Assembly (NCBI GenBank): GCA_964649515.1
Contig: CAZYPV010000025.1
Coordinates: forward strand, 1 to 41,608
DNA from: CALKGK01 sp964649515
GTDB lineage: Bacteria > Bacteroidota > Bacteroidia > Flavobacteriales_D > Sanyastnellaceae
Length of the DNA: 41,608 nucleotides
Direction: 5' to 3'
Under the pieces are notes generated by a model that was not told the origin of the DNA, did not search any database, and saw only the letters and a program-made list of their open reading frames with translations. The translations under genes were made by a program, and so were the position numbers. Positions 34,170 through 41,571 of this stretch are shown in pieces. Each line of letters opens with the position of its first letter. The stretch's first letter is position 1.

Positions 34170-35096
34170 TTATTTGGGGAGATCGTTTCTTCTCAGCGGC
34201 AGGGTAGAGCAGCGGAGAAGACCTTCCATTTTTGATATTTCAGAGTAAGGAATAGGTTCTACGGTATATCCTTGTTCAGTTAACCATGCATTCAATCGCG
34301 TGAAGCCTTTTTCAGTGACGACTACATCCGGACGAATACTGAAAACGTTGGAGCACATTTGGTACATTTCTTCGGCATCAATCATGAAGCAATTTTCAGC
34401 TCCAAAATACTGCTGAATGAACACCACATCTTCCTCGTTTTTGAATCCTTCGGGATGAAGAATAACATGCCCCAATCCCAAAGGCTGAAAGCAGCAATCG
34501 AGATGCAAGGCGTTTTTTCTTGGGTCGAAATCTGACTTGTTCAATTCAAAACCGATGATGTTTCGTTTGGGAAACTGTTTTCTCAAGAATTCCAATCCCG
34601 CTGGGTTGGTGCGGGCGCTGGTAAAGTTTTCGAAATCTTCTTCTTCAGCATACCCCACAAAAATATGTTCATCGACCGGCATCACATCGCCTCCTTCGAG
34701 GTAAGCTTCTCCACTCATGCGAACTACACTGTTTTCAGGCATTTGGTCAATGTATTCCTGAATGGCATCAATTTCGTTCGAGCGTTCTTCCAACATTTGT
34801 GTGATCACAAAAGTCTCGTCAATCACAAAAGCGATGTCGCGCGTAAAGATTTGGTTGTAGTCTTGAATCACTTTCGGGCGGTAAACCTTCACTCCATAAC
34901 GTTCCAACACCTCAGCGAAAGCCTCCATTTCAGGCACCATGTCTTTTTCCAAAGGGAAGGTACCCGCTTTGATGTGTTCCTTTGATTTGGGATCATAGGC
35001 CTCTTCATAGCTCGGTTCTCCTCCATTGCTTTTGGCAGTCCCCAACACCACCGCTTCAAGTGGTGAGAATTCGTCTTTAATGCTTAGTTTGATCAT
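34170..35096 (-). CDS. amidinotransferase-fold hydrolase (arginine deiminase / dimethylargininase-like)
   Basis: 308 aa from ATG 35096; an upstream TTG six codons earlier is rejected because the ATG gives the family N-terminus and fits the promoter. Pentein motifs: FTRDIAF (84-90), EGGDVM (134-139), HLDCCF (His198) and GLLRCSTLPL with nucleophile Cys296. Relatives include glycine amidinotransferase, dimethylarginine hydrolase and arginine deiminase; which reaction applies cannot be told by eye. With ctlX 12 bp downstream, a route arginine to citrulline to ornithine is conceivable (inference). First gene of the operon with a full TTG-N18-TACTTTTG promoter. Confidence 0.82.
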   Translation of the reverse strand: MIKLSIKDEFSPLEAVVLGTAKSNGGEPSYEEAYDPKSKEHIKAGTFPLEKDMVPEMEAFAEVLERYGVKVYRPKVIQDYNQIFTRDIAFVIDETFVITQMLEERSNEIDAIQEYIDQMPENSVVRMSGEAYLEGGDVMPVDEHIFVGYAEEEDFENFTSARTNPAGLEFLRKQFPKRNIIGFELNKSDFDPRKNALHLDCCFQPLGLGHVILHPEGFKNEEDVVFIQQYFGAENCFMIDAEEMYQMCSNVFSIRPDVVVTEKGFTRLNAWLTEQGYTVEPIPYSEISKMEGLLRCSTLPLRRNDLPK

Positions 35097-35111
35097 ATAT
35101 CGTGCTTGCCG

Positions 35112-35140
35112 CAAAAGTAATGAAGTTGTTACTTATCCAA
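35112..35140 (-). promoter_or_regulatory. promoter of the amidinotransferase-ctlX-argS-pirin operon
   Basis: On the minus strand, TTG (35140-35138), 18 bases, then TACTTTTG (35119-35112) match the Bacteroidota consensus TTG/TAnnTTTG at normal spacing. The -7 box ends 15 bases before the ATG, giving a leader of roughly 10 bases. It interleaves with the opposing promoter at 35154-35161. Confidence 0.65.
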
Positions 35141-35156
35141 AGACTTCATTGGATAA
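35133..35156. promoter_or_regulatory. perfect 8-8-8 inverted repeat between divergent promoters, possible operator
   Basis: TTATCCAA (35133-35140) and TTGGATAA (35149-35156) are exact inverted repeats with an 8-base spacer. The left arm covers the -33 TTG of the minus promoter, and the right arm reaches into the -7 box of the plus promoter, so a bound dimer would cover both. Part of the symmetry could follow from the promoter motifs themselves. Confidence 0.5.
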
Positions 35157-35161
35157 CTTTG
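35154..35161 (+). promoter_or_regulatory. candidate -7 box for the 35224 lipoprotein gene
   Basis: TAACTTTG is an exact TAnnTTTG match. A TTG at 35126-35128 lies 25 bases upstream, slightly longer than the usual spacing. The predicted leader is about 55 bases to the ATG at 35224. Confidence 0.45.
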
Positions 35162-35223
35162 TTCAGGATGTTCATATTCCTGATGTTGTGGTTGTAATTT
35201 AGATGCGCCGACAACCGTATTGC

Positions 35224-35952
35224 ATGAAACAAGTTACGTTTAACGGGCTCATTGTACTCGTACTTTTAGCCACTCTCTCCCTGTTCAGTTGCGGGGAATC
35301 ATCTGAAGAAACCCGTGAAGGAGTTATCGTCTATGATGTTACCTTTCCCTACGTCAAAAACAAGGTGCTCCTCAACGTTTTTCCCGAGGAGATGACCATG
35401 ACCTTCAAAAACGATCAAGTGCACAGTTTGCTGCAATCTTTAGGAGGAATCGTTTCCACTGAGTTCATCGCAAACGAAAAAGACCGCACTTTCTCTCAAT
35501 ACCTTAAAGCTTTTCAGGACAGGTATGCCATGAACCTCAATGAGAAACAAGTCTATCAGTACATCGCGTCTCTTCCGAGCATGCGATTGGAACCAAGTGG
35601 AGAGCAAGACACCGTGGCGGGGTATTTATGCGACAAAACCATTGCTCATTTCAACATTGATAGTGTTCCTCCGGTAGTGCTTTATCACACCAAGGAAATC
35701 CCCATTCGTCAATCCAACTGGTACACACAATTTAAGGAAATTGACGGAGTGCTTTTGGGGTACGAAGTGGAGCAATATGGCATGCGCATGAAGCTTCGGG
35801 CGCGGTCTGTCAGTCTCCAAAACGTGAATGAAGAGGTTTTTTCTTCCGTCAATGATTTCACAGCAGTTGACCCTGTTCGAATGGGCCAAGTGATCGATAG
35901 CTTGATGATCAGCTTTGGGGCCAGCGACTTCTTCGGAGGAAGTGAAGATTAA
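35224..35952 (+). CDS. lipoprotein of unknown function
   Basis: 242 aa. An ATG at 35203 is in frame but would put Arg-Arg-Gln-Pro before the leader; I choose ATG 35224, which opens a standard lipoprotein signal (VLLATLSLFSC, Cys23). The body (about 30-240) is beta-rich with TREGVIVYDVTFPYVKNKVL at the front and contains LCDKTIAHFNI, a pattern like DUF4412-type or GLPGLI-like envelope proteins of this phylum (weak resemblance). Its TAA overlaps the stop of the convergent gene: TTAA at 35949-35952 serves both. No plus-strand terminator is seen until 36785. Confidence 0.75.
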   Translation: MKQVTFNGLIVLVLLATLSLFSCGESSEETREGVIVYDVTFPYVKNKVLLNVFPEEMTMTFKNDQVHSLLQSLGGIVSTEFIANEKDRTFSQYLKAFQDRYAMNLNEKQVYQYIASLPSMRLEPSGEQDTVAGYLCDKTIAHFNIDSVPPVVLYHTKEIPIRQSNWYTQFKEIDGVLLGYEVEQYGMRMKLRARSVSLQNVNEEVFSSVNDFTAVDPVRMGQVIDSLMISFGASDFFGGSED

Positions 35953-36635
35953 GGACGGTCTTTTTCCATTCTTTTCAACTCGCGAACCGTGTAGAAATTG
36001 AGCAAACCAGACAATCGAGGAGATTGAATGAATTGTTCACTGATGTATGAGAATTGTTCGTGATTTTCACCAACGAAGGCATACATTTTTGAAGGAGCGT
36101 CGATGTAGTACATACGATCTTCTTCCACCCATTGGTAGTTCCCATCTCCATATCGTGTGCGAATCATTCCTTCAATACTTAATCCGTCGGGCGCCGCTTC
36201 TTCAGTCACAAGAATTCTCATCTGTGTTTGTAATTCCACCAGCACGACCTCATTGCCCGTTGCGGTGTCGAGAACAATCGGAGATACATAATTCAAAGAC
36301 GTTTCATCCACTAAATTTACGAAGCCCATATCGTGGTACTGCTCCAGAATACCTGCATTGTGCACCAAACTGGTATCGGTTTCCCAAATACCATCGTACA
36401 TCTTCTCAAGGTGTCCTTCGAAATCCTTCTCCGTTAATAGCTCGAAAAACAAGTCAAGATCCTTTTCTAGAGCTTCCGTTTGTGCCGCGGTGAGTCGTTC
36501 AAATTTGGCATAACGATCTTCATTTTGAGCAGCGGTCTGATCATTGGAAGATTGATTTCCCACAGGATCATCACAACCCAATGAAATACTGAGGCTTAGC
36601 ACAAGAAGTGCGAAAATGGAGCGGCTTGAATTCAT
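35949..36635 (-). CDS. putative lipoprotein of unknown function
   Basis: 228 aa. The N-terminal hydrophobic leader MNSSRSIFALLVLSLSISLG is followed by Cys21; the lipobox (SLGC) is imperfect at -3. A Gln/Asn-rich linker then leads to a globular part (about 45-225) with LTAAQTEALEKDLDLFFELL, DGNYQWVEEDRMYYID and a C-terminal helix. I recognise no family. It has a full promoter at 36649-36679 with a leader of only a few bases. The gene shares its stop region with the plus-strand neighbour. Confidence 0.74.
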   Translation of the reverse strand: MNSSRSIFALLVLSLSISLGCDDPVGNQSSNDQTAAQNEDRYAKFERLTAAQTEALEKDLDLFFELLTEKDFEGHLEKMYDGIWETDTSLVHNAGILEQYHDMGFVNLVDETSLNYVSPIVLDTATGNEVVLVELQTQMRILVTEEAAPDGLSIEGMIRTRYGDGNYQWVEEDRMYYIDAPSKMYAFVGENHEQFSYISEQFIQSPRLSGLLNFYTVRELKRMEKDRP

Positions 36636-36648
36636 GTCGACGTTTTTA

Positions 36649-36679
36649 CAAAACTATTTGTTTTTGGGCATTTCTTCAA
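36649..36679 (-). promoter_or_regulatory. promoter of the 36635 lipoprotein gene
   Basis: On the minus strand, TTG (36679-36677), 20 bases, then TAGTTTTG (36656-36649) match the Bacteroidota consensus exactly. The -7 box ends 13 bases before the ATG, so the leader is about 7 bases. Confidence 0.65.
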
Positions 36680-36784
36680 GATAAATTGATTTGGTTTGAA
36701 ACCTTTTCATCTTGGTTTTGGTAAAAGAACACATCCCACATCTAACGTCAGCATAGAAGATACTACTACTATAGTTGACCAAAG

Positions 36785-36826
36785 AAAAGTGCCTTGAGTT
36801 GTAAAAAGCTGAGGCACTTTTTTTTT
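36785..36826 (+). terminator. strong intrinsic terminator with no plus-strand gene directly upstream
   Basis: AAAAGTGCCT (36785-36794) pairs exactly with AGGCACTTTT (36812-36821), a 10-bp stem with a 17-base loop, followed by nine T in a row (36818-36826). The nearest upstream plus-strand gene ends at 35952, so it would end a long 3' extension of that gene or a small RNA. On the minus strand the T tract is interrupted (TTTTCTTT). Confidence 0.7.
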
Positions 36827-36879
36827 GCTTGAATTGAACGCTTTGCATTTTGGAGTGTACAGGAGGGAAATTACTTGAT

Positions 36880-39273
36880 ATGCAAGCCCTTTCAACGACC
36901 TTTTCAAGATTCCTTTCGGACGCTCGACATTTTCAAATTGCCTTTTTAAGTCTATTTCTCAGCTATGGATGCCTTGCGCTTCAGTGGGGACAGTACAAAG
37001 CGCATTATATCGTGACGATAACGCTTGCGCTGTTGTTCTCATGGATCAACACCTTTTTGAATGCCCCTGCTCAGCAGTGGAAAAGCAATCTTATTAGCGC
37101 CTTAGGGATCTGTTTATTGCTGCACAGCAATGGAATTTGGGTTTCTGCCTTGGCCATTGTTCTTGCCATTTATTCGAAACGACTCTTTCGGTTTCGCGGA
37201 AAGCACCTTTTCAATCCAGCCAATTTTGGCATCATCGTCGTTATCCTGATCACAGGAGAAGCTTGGATATCTCCCGGACAATGGGGCAGTAGTGGAGTAC
37301 TTGCCATTTTCTTCGGGATCGCTGCATTGATGGTCTTATTGAAAGTAGGAAGACTTGACATCTCGATCTGCTTTTTCGGAGTGCTTGCCACTTTTGAACT
37401 CATCTATAAAACCTTTTATCTCGGATGGTCTGGGGACGTGCTTATGCATTATTTGAGTAATGGATCATTATTGCTTTTCACCTTTTTCATGATTACCGAC
37501 CCGAAAACAGCTCCTCAGCATCCTAGGGCAAGAATCCTTTGGGCAGTGCTCCTTGCGACGGGAGTATTTCTCGTAGCCAGAGTGAGTTATCTCGCCACAG
37601 CGCCCATGTGGGTGCTTTTTTTCATGAGTCCGCTCAACATCCTCTTCCAAAAATACTTTCCACACGCTCATTTCAGTTGGACCAACCCTCAGCAAAGTCT
37701 TCAGCCAGAGAAAGTCATCACAAATACACAACTAAACACATCAAGTTTAAGTCATCAAGCCCCCGAAAAAATCATTGAAAACAAAGCCATACAATCACTA
37801 AAAAACAGCACCATGAAAAACAGAACAAAATGGATATCAAGATCCTTACTCCTCATTTTTGCCGTACAACTCAGCATGCAATCCTTCGCATTTTGTGGGT
37901 TTTATGTAGCCCCAGCAGGGAGTGAGCTTTACAACGACAAATCCGAAGTTATTCTCGTCAGAAACGGTAACAACACCACCGTTAGCATGTCCAACGACTT
38001 TAAAGGAAACGTGCGCGACTTCGCCATGGTTGTTCCCGTGCCCGTTGTTCTTCAGGAGCATCAAATTAAAGTTATCGACCGGAGTATATTTGAAACGCTC
38101 GATAAATACAGTGCTCCCCGCCTTGTAGAGTATTACGACAGCAATCCGTGCAACAATTACCTTGAGAAATCTTTAAGCAACCGAGCAGACAACATGGCGC
38201 CAACCATGCTCATGGAGGAAATGGTCGAATTTGAAGACGATTACAATGTGACCATTGAAGCCCGATATGAGGTAGGGGAGTATGAAATCATGTTATTGAG
38301 TGCGACGGAATCTGCCGGACTGCAGCGGTGGCTTGAAGATAACGACTACGACATTCCTCAGCAAGCTCAAGAAGTATTGGAGCCTTACATCCGTTCGAAC
38401 ATGAAGTTTTTCGTTGCCAAAGTGAACTTAAACAAGATGCCCAGCGGCCAATTTCTTTCCCCCATTCAAATCACGTATAGTAGTCCGAAATTCATGCTGC
38501 CCATTCGCCTAGGAATGGCCAATTCGAAAGGAGCTCAAGACCTCATCGTATATGCTTTCAGCGCTCAGGGAAGAGTAGAGTGCACGAATTACAGAACCGT
38601 CAAAATGCCTACCGACAGGAACATACCTCTCAGCGTTGAACCTGTATTTGGAAGCTTCTATCAGCGCGTATTTGAGCGGGCCTATGAGCAGAACAATAGA
38701 AAAGCCGTATTCCTAGAGTATGCCTGGGACGTTAGTCCGCAAGTCAACGTCAAATGTGACCCCTGTGTTGGTCCGCCACCCATCACCGTTGACTTTCAAA
38801 AAGCGGGAGTAGATTGGGTGAATACCAGCAGAAATCCCAATGTATTTTTCACCCGATTGCACGTACGTTACACCCGAGACCGTTTTCCGAGTGATCTTCA
38901 GTTTCACATTACCCCAAACCAAGAACGCTTTCAATGCAGGTACATCATGACCCATCCTGCTACCGGAGACATGAGTTGCGACGCCGGACAAGAATACATG
39001 CAAACTTTGCGTCAGCGCCAAACAATGGAACAGGAAGAGTTGGCCGTACTAACAGGATATTCTCCCAAAGAAAAACGCAGCTTAGAACAGTATTTGAATC
39101 AAGAAATGGACGTTGTTGTGCCCGCAACAGGTCATCACAATGACGGAGGAAATTCGAATTCACAGCCTATCCCATACCTTCCAATCGTCTTAGCTTTGAT
39201 TGCGACGATGGTTATTGCCTATCAAATCAGCAAGGAAAGGCCGGATTGGCACATTGCAAAACCCATTAATTAA
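36880..39273 (+). CDS. fusion of UnbU/RnfD-like membrane domain and DUF2330 domain
   Basis: 797 aa from ATG 36880; the frame runs ten codons further up to a TTG. An AGGAGGG (36861-36867) lies 12 bases upstream, unusual here and maybe chance. Residues ~15-280 form a multi-helix membrane domain like RnfD/NqrB and the enediyne-cluster protein UnbU: RGKHLFNPANFGIIVVILI, ISPGQWGSSGVLAI, MITDPKTAPQHPRARI. No D-x-x-(S/T)-G-A-T flavinylation motif is seen. A polar linker (282-311) leads to Met312 and a signal-anchor-like segment (about 320-337), then a DUF2330-like domain (FCGFYVAP..., RDFAMVVPVPVVL) and a C-terminal helix (about 770-787, IPYLPIVLALIATMVIAY). DUF2330 has no known function. The stop shares TTAA with the convergent gene. 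Confidence 0.8.
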   Translation: MQALSTTFSRFLSDARHFQIAFLSLFLSYGCLALQWGQYKAHYIVTITLALLFSWINTFLNAPAQQWKSNLISALGICLLLHSNGIWVSALAIVLAIYSKRLFRFRGKHLFNPANFGIIVVILITGEAWISPGQWGSSGVLAIFFGIAALMVLLKVGRLDISICFFGVLATFELIYKTFYLGWSGDVLMHYLSNGSLLLFTFFMITDPKTAPQHPRARILWAVLLATGVFLVARVSYLATAPMWVLFFMSPLNILFQKYFPHAHFSWTNPQQSLQPEKVITNTQLNTSSLSHQAPEKIIENKAIQSLKNSTMKNRTKWISRSLLLIFAVQLSMQSFAFCGFYVAPAGSELYNDKSEVILVRNGNNTTVSMSNDFKGNVRDFAMVVPVPVVLQEHQIKVIDRSIFETLDKYSAPRLVEYYDSNPCNNYLEKSLSNRADNMAPTMLMEEMVEFEDDYNVTIEARYEVGEYEIMLLSATESAGLQRWLEDNDYDIPQQAQEVLEPYIRSNMKFFVAKVNLNKMPSGQFLSPIQITYSSPKFMLPIRLGMANSKGAQDLIVYAFSAQGRVECTNYRTVKMPTDRNIPLSVEPVFGSFYQRVFERAYEQNNRKAVFLEYAWDVSPQVNVKCDPCVGPPPITVDFQKAGVDWVNTSRNPNVFFTRLHVRYTRDRFPSDLQFHITPNQERFQCRYIMTHPATGDMSCDAGQEYMQTLRQRQTMEQEELAVLTGYSPKEKRSLEQYLNQEMDVVVPATGHHNDGGNSNSQPIPYLPIVLALIATMVIAYQISKERPDWHIAKPIN

Positions 39274-39866
39274 TTTGGAAAGAAGCCGCGATTAACCTGA
39301 GCAACTTGGTCTTGAATCAAGCGTTGATACTTCGCCAATTGAAGCACCTTTTGCTCTTGTTTTTCGCGATCGGCCATAAGGACAAAATTGTACTTCTCTT
39401 CGAAGTTTAATCCAAGTGCCGCCATCATATGAAGTGGGTTCGTCATGCGTGGCACGGAAGGAGGGAGGGCTGCTTCCTGAAAAACATCCCATTCATTTTG
39501 AAGATCCTCGCCCGCTTTCCAAGTATGGTATTGTTGAAGTTCAATCACCTTCGCTGAAGGAAACAGAAAATCGCTGTCTTTGGGAAAGAATTCTACCAGT
39601 TTATAAAGACCAACACATTCAACAAGGATGTCGGACTCCCCACTAGCGTAGCGTTTTTTCACCTCTGACAAGCGCATGGTACAACCGTACTTCATCTCGC
39701 CATTCTCTCGAACGAAAGGAATACCAAAATTTCCCTGCGACTCTTCAATGGTGGAAAGCAATTGCTGATATCGCTGCTCAAAAATGTGTAAAGCCATTTT
39801 TTCACCCGGAAGTAAAAAAACACTTAAAGGAAATTGCGGCATTTTCTGAATGATTCCCATACGCAT
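39270..39866 (-). CDS. LON peptidase substrate-binding (N-terminal) domain protein
   Basis: 198 aa with only the Lon N-terminal domain: PQFPLSVFLLPGEKMALHIF then EQRYQQL, the conserved start of the family, and YGCTMRLSEVKKRYASGESD further on. It lacks the ATPase and protease parts of Lon. Such stand-alone proteins are widespread with no settled role. The first ATG (39866) and a second two codons later (39860) are both usable. It overlaps the fusion gene stop by 4 bases (TTAA). A one-mismatch -7 box (TAAACTTG) lies upstream. Confidence 0.87.
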   Translation of the reverse strand: MRMGIIQKMPQFPLSVFLLPGEKMALHIFEQRYQQLLSTIEESQGNFGIPFVRENGEMKYGCTMRLSEVKKRYASGESDILVECVGLYKLVEFFPKDSDFLFPSAKVIELQQYHTWKAGEDLQNEWDVFQEAALPPSVPRMTNPLHMMAALGLNFEEKYNFVLMADREKQEQKVLQLAKYQRLIQDQVAQVNRGFFPN

Positions 39867-39986
39867 TAAAACAAGTTTAAATCGACAATGTTTTGGAGAA
39901 GAAGGAAAATGGGAGCATTAGAGACTGAAAGAGAGCTTAATGGGTGCGGGGGTTCCAAACAGCATCATGAAAATCTTTATTGAAGG

Positions 39987-40024
39987 AAAAAAAACGCTCT
40001 CCACGAGATGGAAAGCGTTTTTTT
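39987..40024. terminator. bidirectional intrinsic terminator after GAPDH
   Basis: A/T-rich arms flank a GC stem: AAAACGCTCTCC (left) and GGAAAGCGTTTT (right) around a 7-base loop, with eight A on the left (39987-39994) and seven T on the right (40018-40024). Minus-strand reading ends the GAPDH transcript about 40 bases past its stop at 40064; plus-strand reading could end a 3' extension of the fusion gene. The rest of the 197-bp gap (39867-40063) holds no supportable gene. Confidence 0.78.
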
Positions 40025-40063
40025 ATGTGATTCCAGCAAAGAACTCGTGAGAGCGCTTGCCGA

Positions 40064-41521
40064 CTAGTAATAGATGTTTCTGCGCACCTTCGCTACATAC
40101 TTCGCCAAACGCATCACCTGTTTAGTATAGCCATATTCATTATCGTACCAAGTATAAAGCACAACGCTATTTCCATCTGGAGCTACAATGGTTGCCGGGC
40201 TATCAAAAACTGAACAGCACTCGTTACCGATGATATCGTTAGAAACCAATTCCGCGTTGATGGAATAGTGGATTTGATTCACCAAATCTCCTTGTAAAGC
40301 AGCCTCACGTACCGCCTCATTCACTTTATCAAGCGAAATGTTTTGTTTCAGATTTAAGTTCATGATCGCCAAGGAACCGTTTGGAGTTGGAACACGAACC
40401 GCATTGGCAGTGAGCTTGTTTTCGAGGCTTGGAATTACTTTGGTAACTGCTTTGCCAGCACCAGTTTCGGTAATGACCATATTGACCGCTGCTGAACGAC
40501 CTCTTCTTTCCTTTTTGTGCATGTTGTCCAAAAGGTTTTGATCATTGGTATAAGCGTGAACCGTTTCAATGTGTCCGCTCTCAATACCAAAACGATCTTC
40601 CATCACCTTCAAAATTGGAGAAATTGCATTCGTAGTGCACGACGCCGCTGAAAAAATGTTTAGGTTTTCAATATCCAAATCGTGGTGGTTGATACCGTAA
40701 ACGATGTTAGGGATACCACCACCTGGAGCAGTGAGAATCACCTTAGAAATGCCTTTCGACTTCAAGTGGACCCCCAATTCTTCACCATTTCGATAAGCAC
40801 CAGTATTATCGATCAACAAGGCGTTATTGATTCCATGCTTGGTATAGTCGATAGTGGAAGGATCATTGCTTCCAATAAACTCGACGCGTTGACCATTGAT
40901 GATCAGGCAAGAACGTTCGAAATCAATTTGAATGGTTCCTGGGAAACGACCATGTACAGAGTCGTTTTCAAGAAGTGCAGCTCTTTTGATCAGTGACTTC
41001 TCATCTACCGAACGGGTAACGATAGCACGGAGACGCAATTGTTGACCTTTTCCTGCTTGGCGAACCAACTCACGAGCAGCTAAGCGCCCAATTCGACCGA
41101 AGCCAAAGAGCACGACATCTCTAGGCTCCAAGGGCTTGGCATCCGCCACCATGAAGTTATTGAGTTTATCTTCGAGGAAATCTTTTTTCGAGTTGAAGCG
41201 ATCCCGCTCAGCCAGCCATTCGCTCGCCAATTTGCCGATATCGATCTTTGCCGGAGCAAGATCCATGGCGTAGAGATCTTTGGCCAATTCCGCAGTATCG
41301 AAAACACTGATGGGTTTTCCTACCACCTCAGCAGCGTAGTTATGCAGCCGCAAGACCTCAGAGATGTTGGTGTCTGCAAGATGGTTTCTAAATAGAACCA
41401 ACTCAATTGATTTGTCGAACAGTAGTTTGCCGATGGAGTTAATGAGTTCCACCGCAGCACGTTCTTGATTCACATAAACTTCCAGTTCATTGCTGTAAGT
41501 TTCCTGCATCGTTTGTGACAT
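40064..41521 (-). CDS. gap: glyceraldehyde-3-phosphate dehydrogenase, long Bacteroidota form
   Basis: 485 aa from ATG 41521; the frame is open 21 codons further but the -7 box lies inside that stretch, so I reject it (ATG 41509 is also possible). The N-terminal ~130 residues are an extra helical domain absent from classic 335-aa GAPDH. Then come GFGRIGR (140-146), catalytic Cys295 in SAASCTTNAISP, His322 in ETVHAYTNDQNLLDNMH, and the C-terminal WYDNEYGYTKQVMRL. It oxidatively phosphorylates glyceraldehyde 3-phosphate in glycolysis; long forms like this may favour one direction or cofactor, not readable here. The transcript ends at the 39987-40024 terminator. Confidence 0.93.
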   Translation of the reverse strand: MSQTMQETYSNELEVYVNQERAAVELINSIGKLLFDKSIELVLFRNHLADTNISEVLRLHNYAAEVVGKPISVFDTAELAKDLYAMDLAPAKIDIGKLASEWLAERDRFNSKKDFLEDKLNNFMVADAKPLEPRDVVLFGFGRIGRLAARELVRQAGKGQQLRLRAIVTRSVDEKSLIKRAALLENDSVHGRFPGTIQIDFERSCLIINGQRVEFIGSNDPSTIDYTKHGINNALLIDNTGAYRNGEELGVHLKSKGISKVILTAPGGGIPNIVYGINHHDLDIENLNIFSAASCTTNAISPILKVMEDRFGIESGHIETVHAYTNDQNLLDNMHKKERRGRSAAVNMVITETGAGKAVTKVIPSLENKLTANAVRVPTPNGSLAIMNLNLKQNISLDKVNEAVREAALQGDLVNQIHYSINAELVSNDIIGNECCSVFDSPATIVAPDGNSVVLYTWYDNEYGYTKQVMRLAKYVAKVRRNIYY

Positions 41522-41544
41522 GTTTATTGGATTAGAATTTGGCA

Positions 41545-41552
41545 CAAAAGTA
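41545..41552 (-). promoter_or_regulatory. -7 box for gap
   Basis: The minus-strand sequence is TACTTTTG, an exact TAnnTTTG match 23 bases before the chosen ATG. No TTG -33 is visible. It forms a near-palindrome with the plus-strand box at 41555-41562, separated by CC only. Confidence 0.5.
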
Positions 41553-41554
41553 CC

Positions 41555-41563
41555 TACTTTTTG
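41555..41563 (+). promoter_or_regulatory. candidate -7 box for the truncated plus-strand gene
   Basis: TACTTTTTG is the -7 consensus with one extra T (seven of eight positions of TACTTTTG). It is the mirror of the gap box, so the 19-base block 41545-41563 may drive transcription both ways. A transcript would start at or next to the GTG at 41572. Confidence 0.35.
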
Positions 41564-41571
41564 GCATACCC

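Noticed and set aside
36861..36867. AGGAGGG as a ribosome binding site for the fusion gene
   Set aside because: Spacing to the ATG is 12 bases and Bacteroidota rarely use Shine-Dalgarno pairing; kept only as a remark.
39909..39983. 24-aa plus-strand ORF between the LON-domain gene and gap
   Set aside because: Short, with no promoter or family resemblance, and it runs toward the terminator; nothing supports translation.
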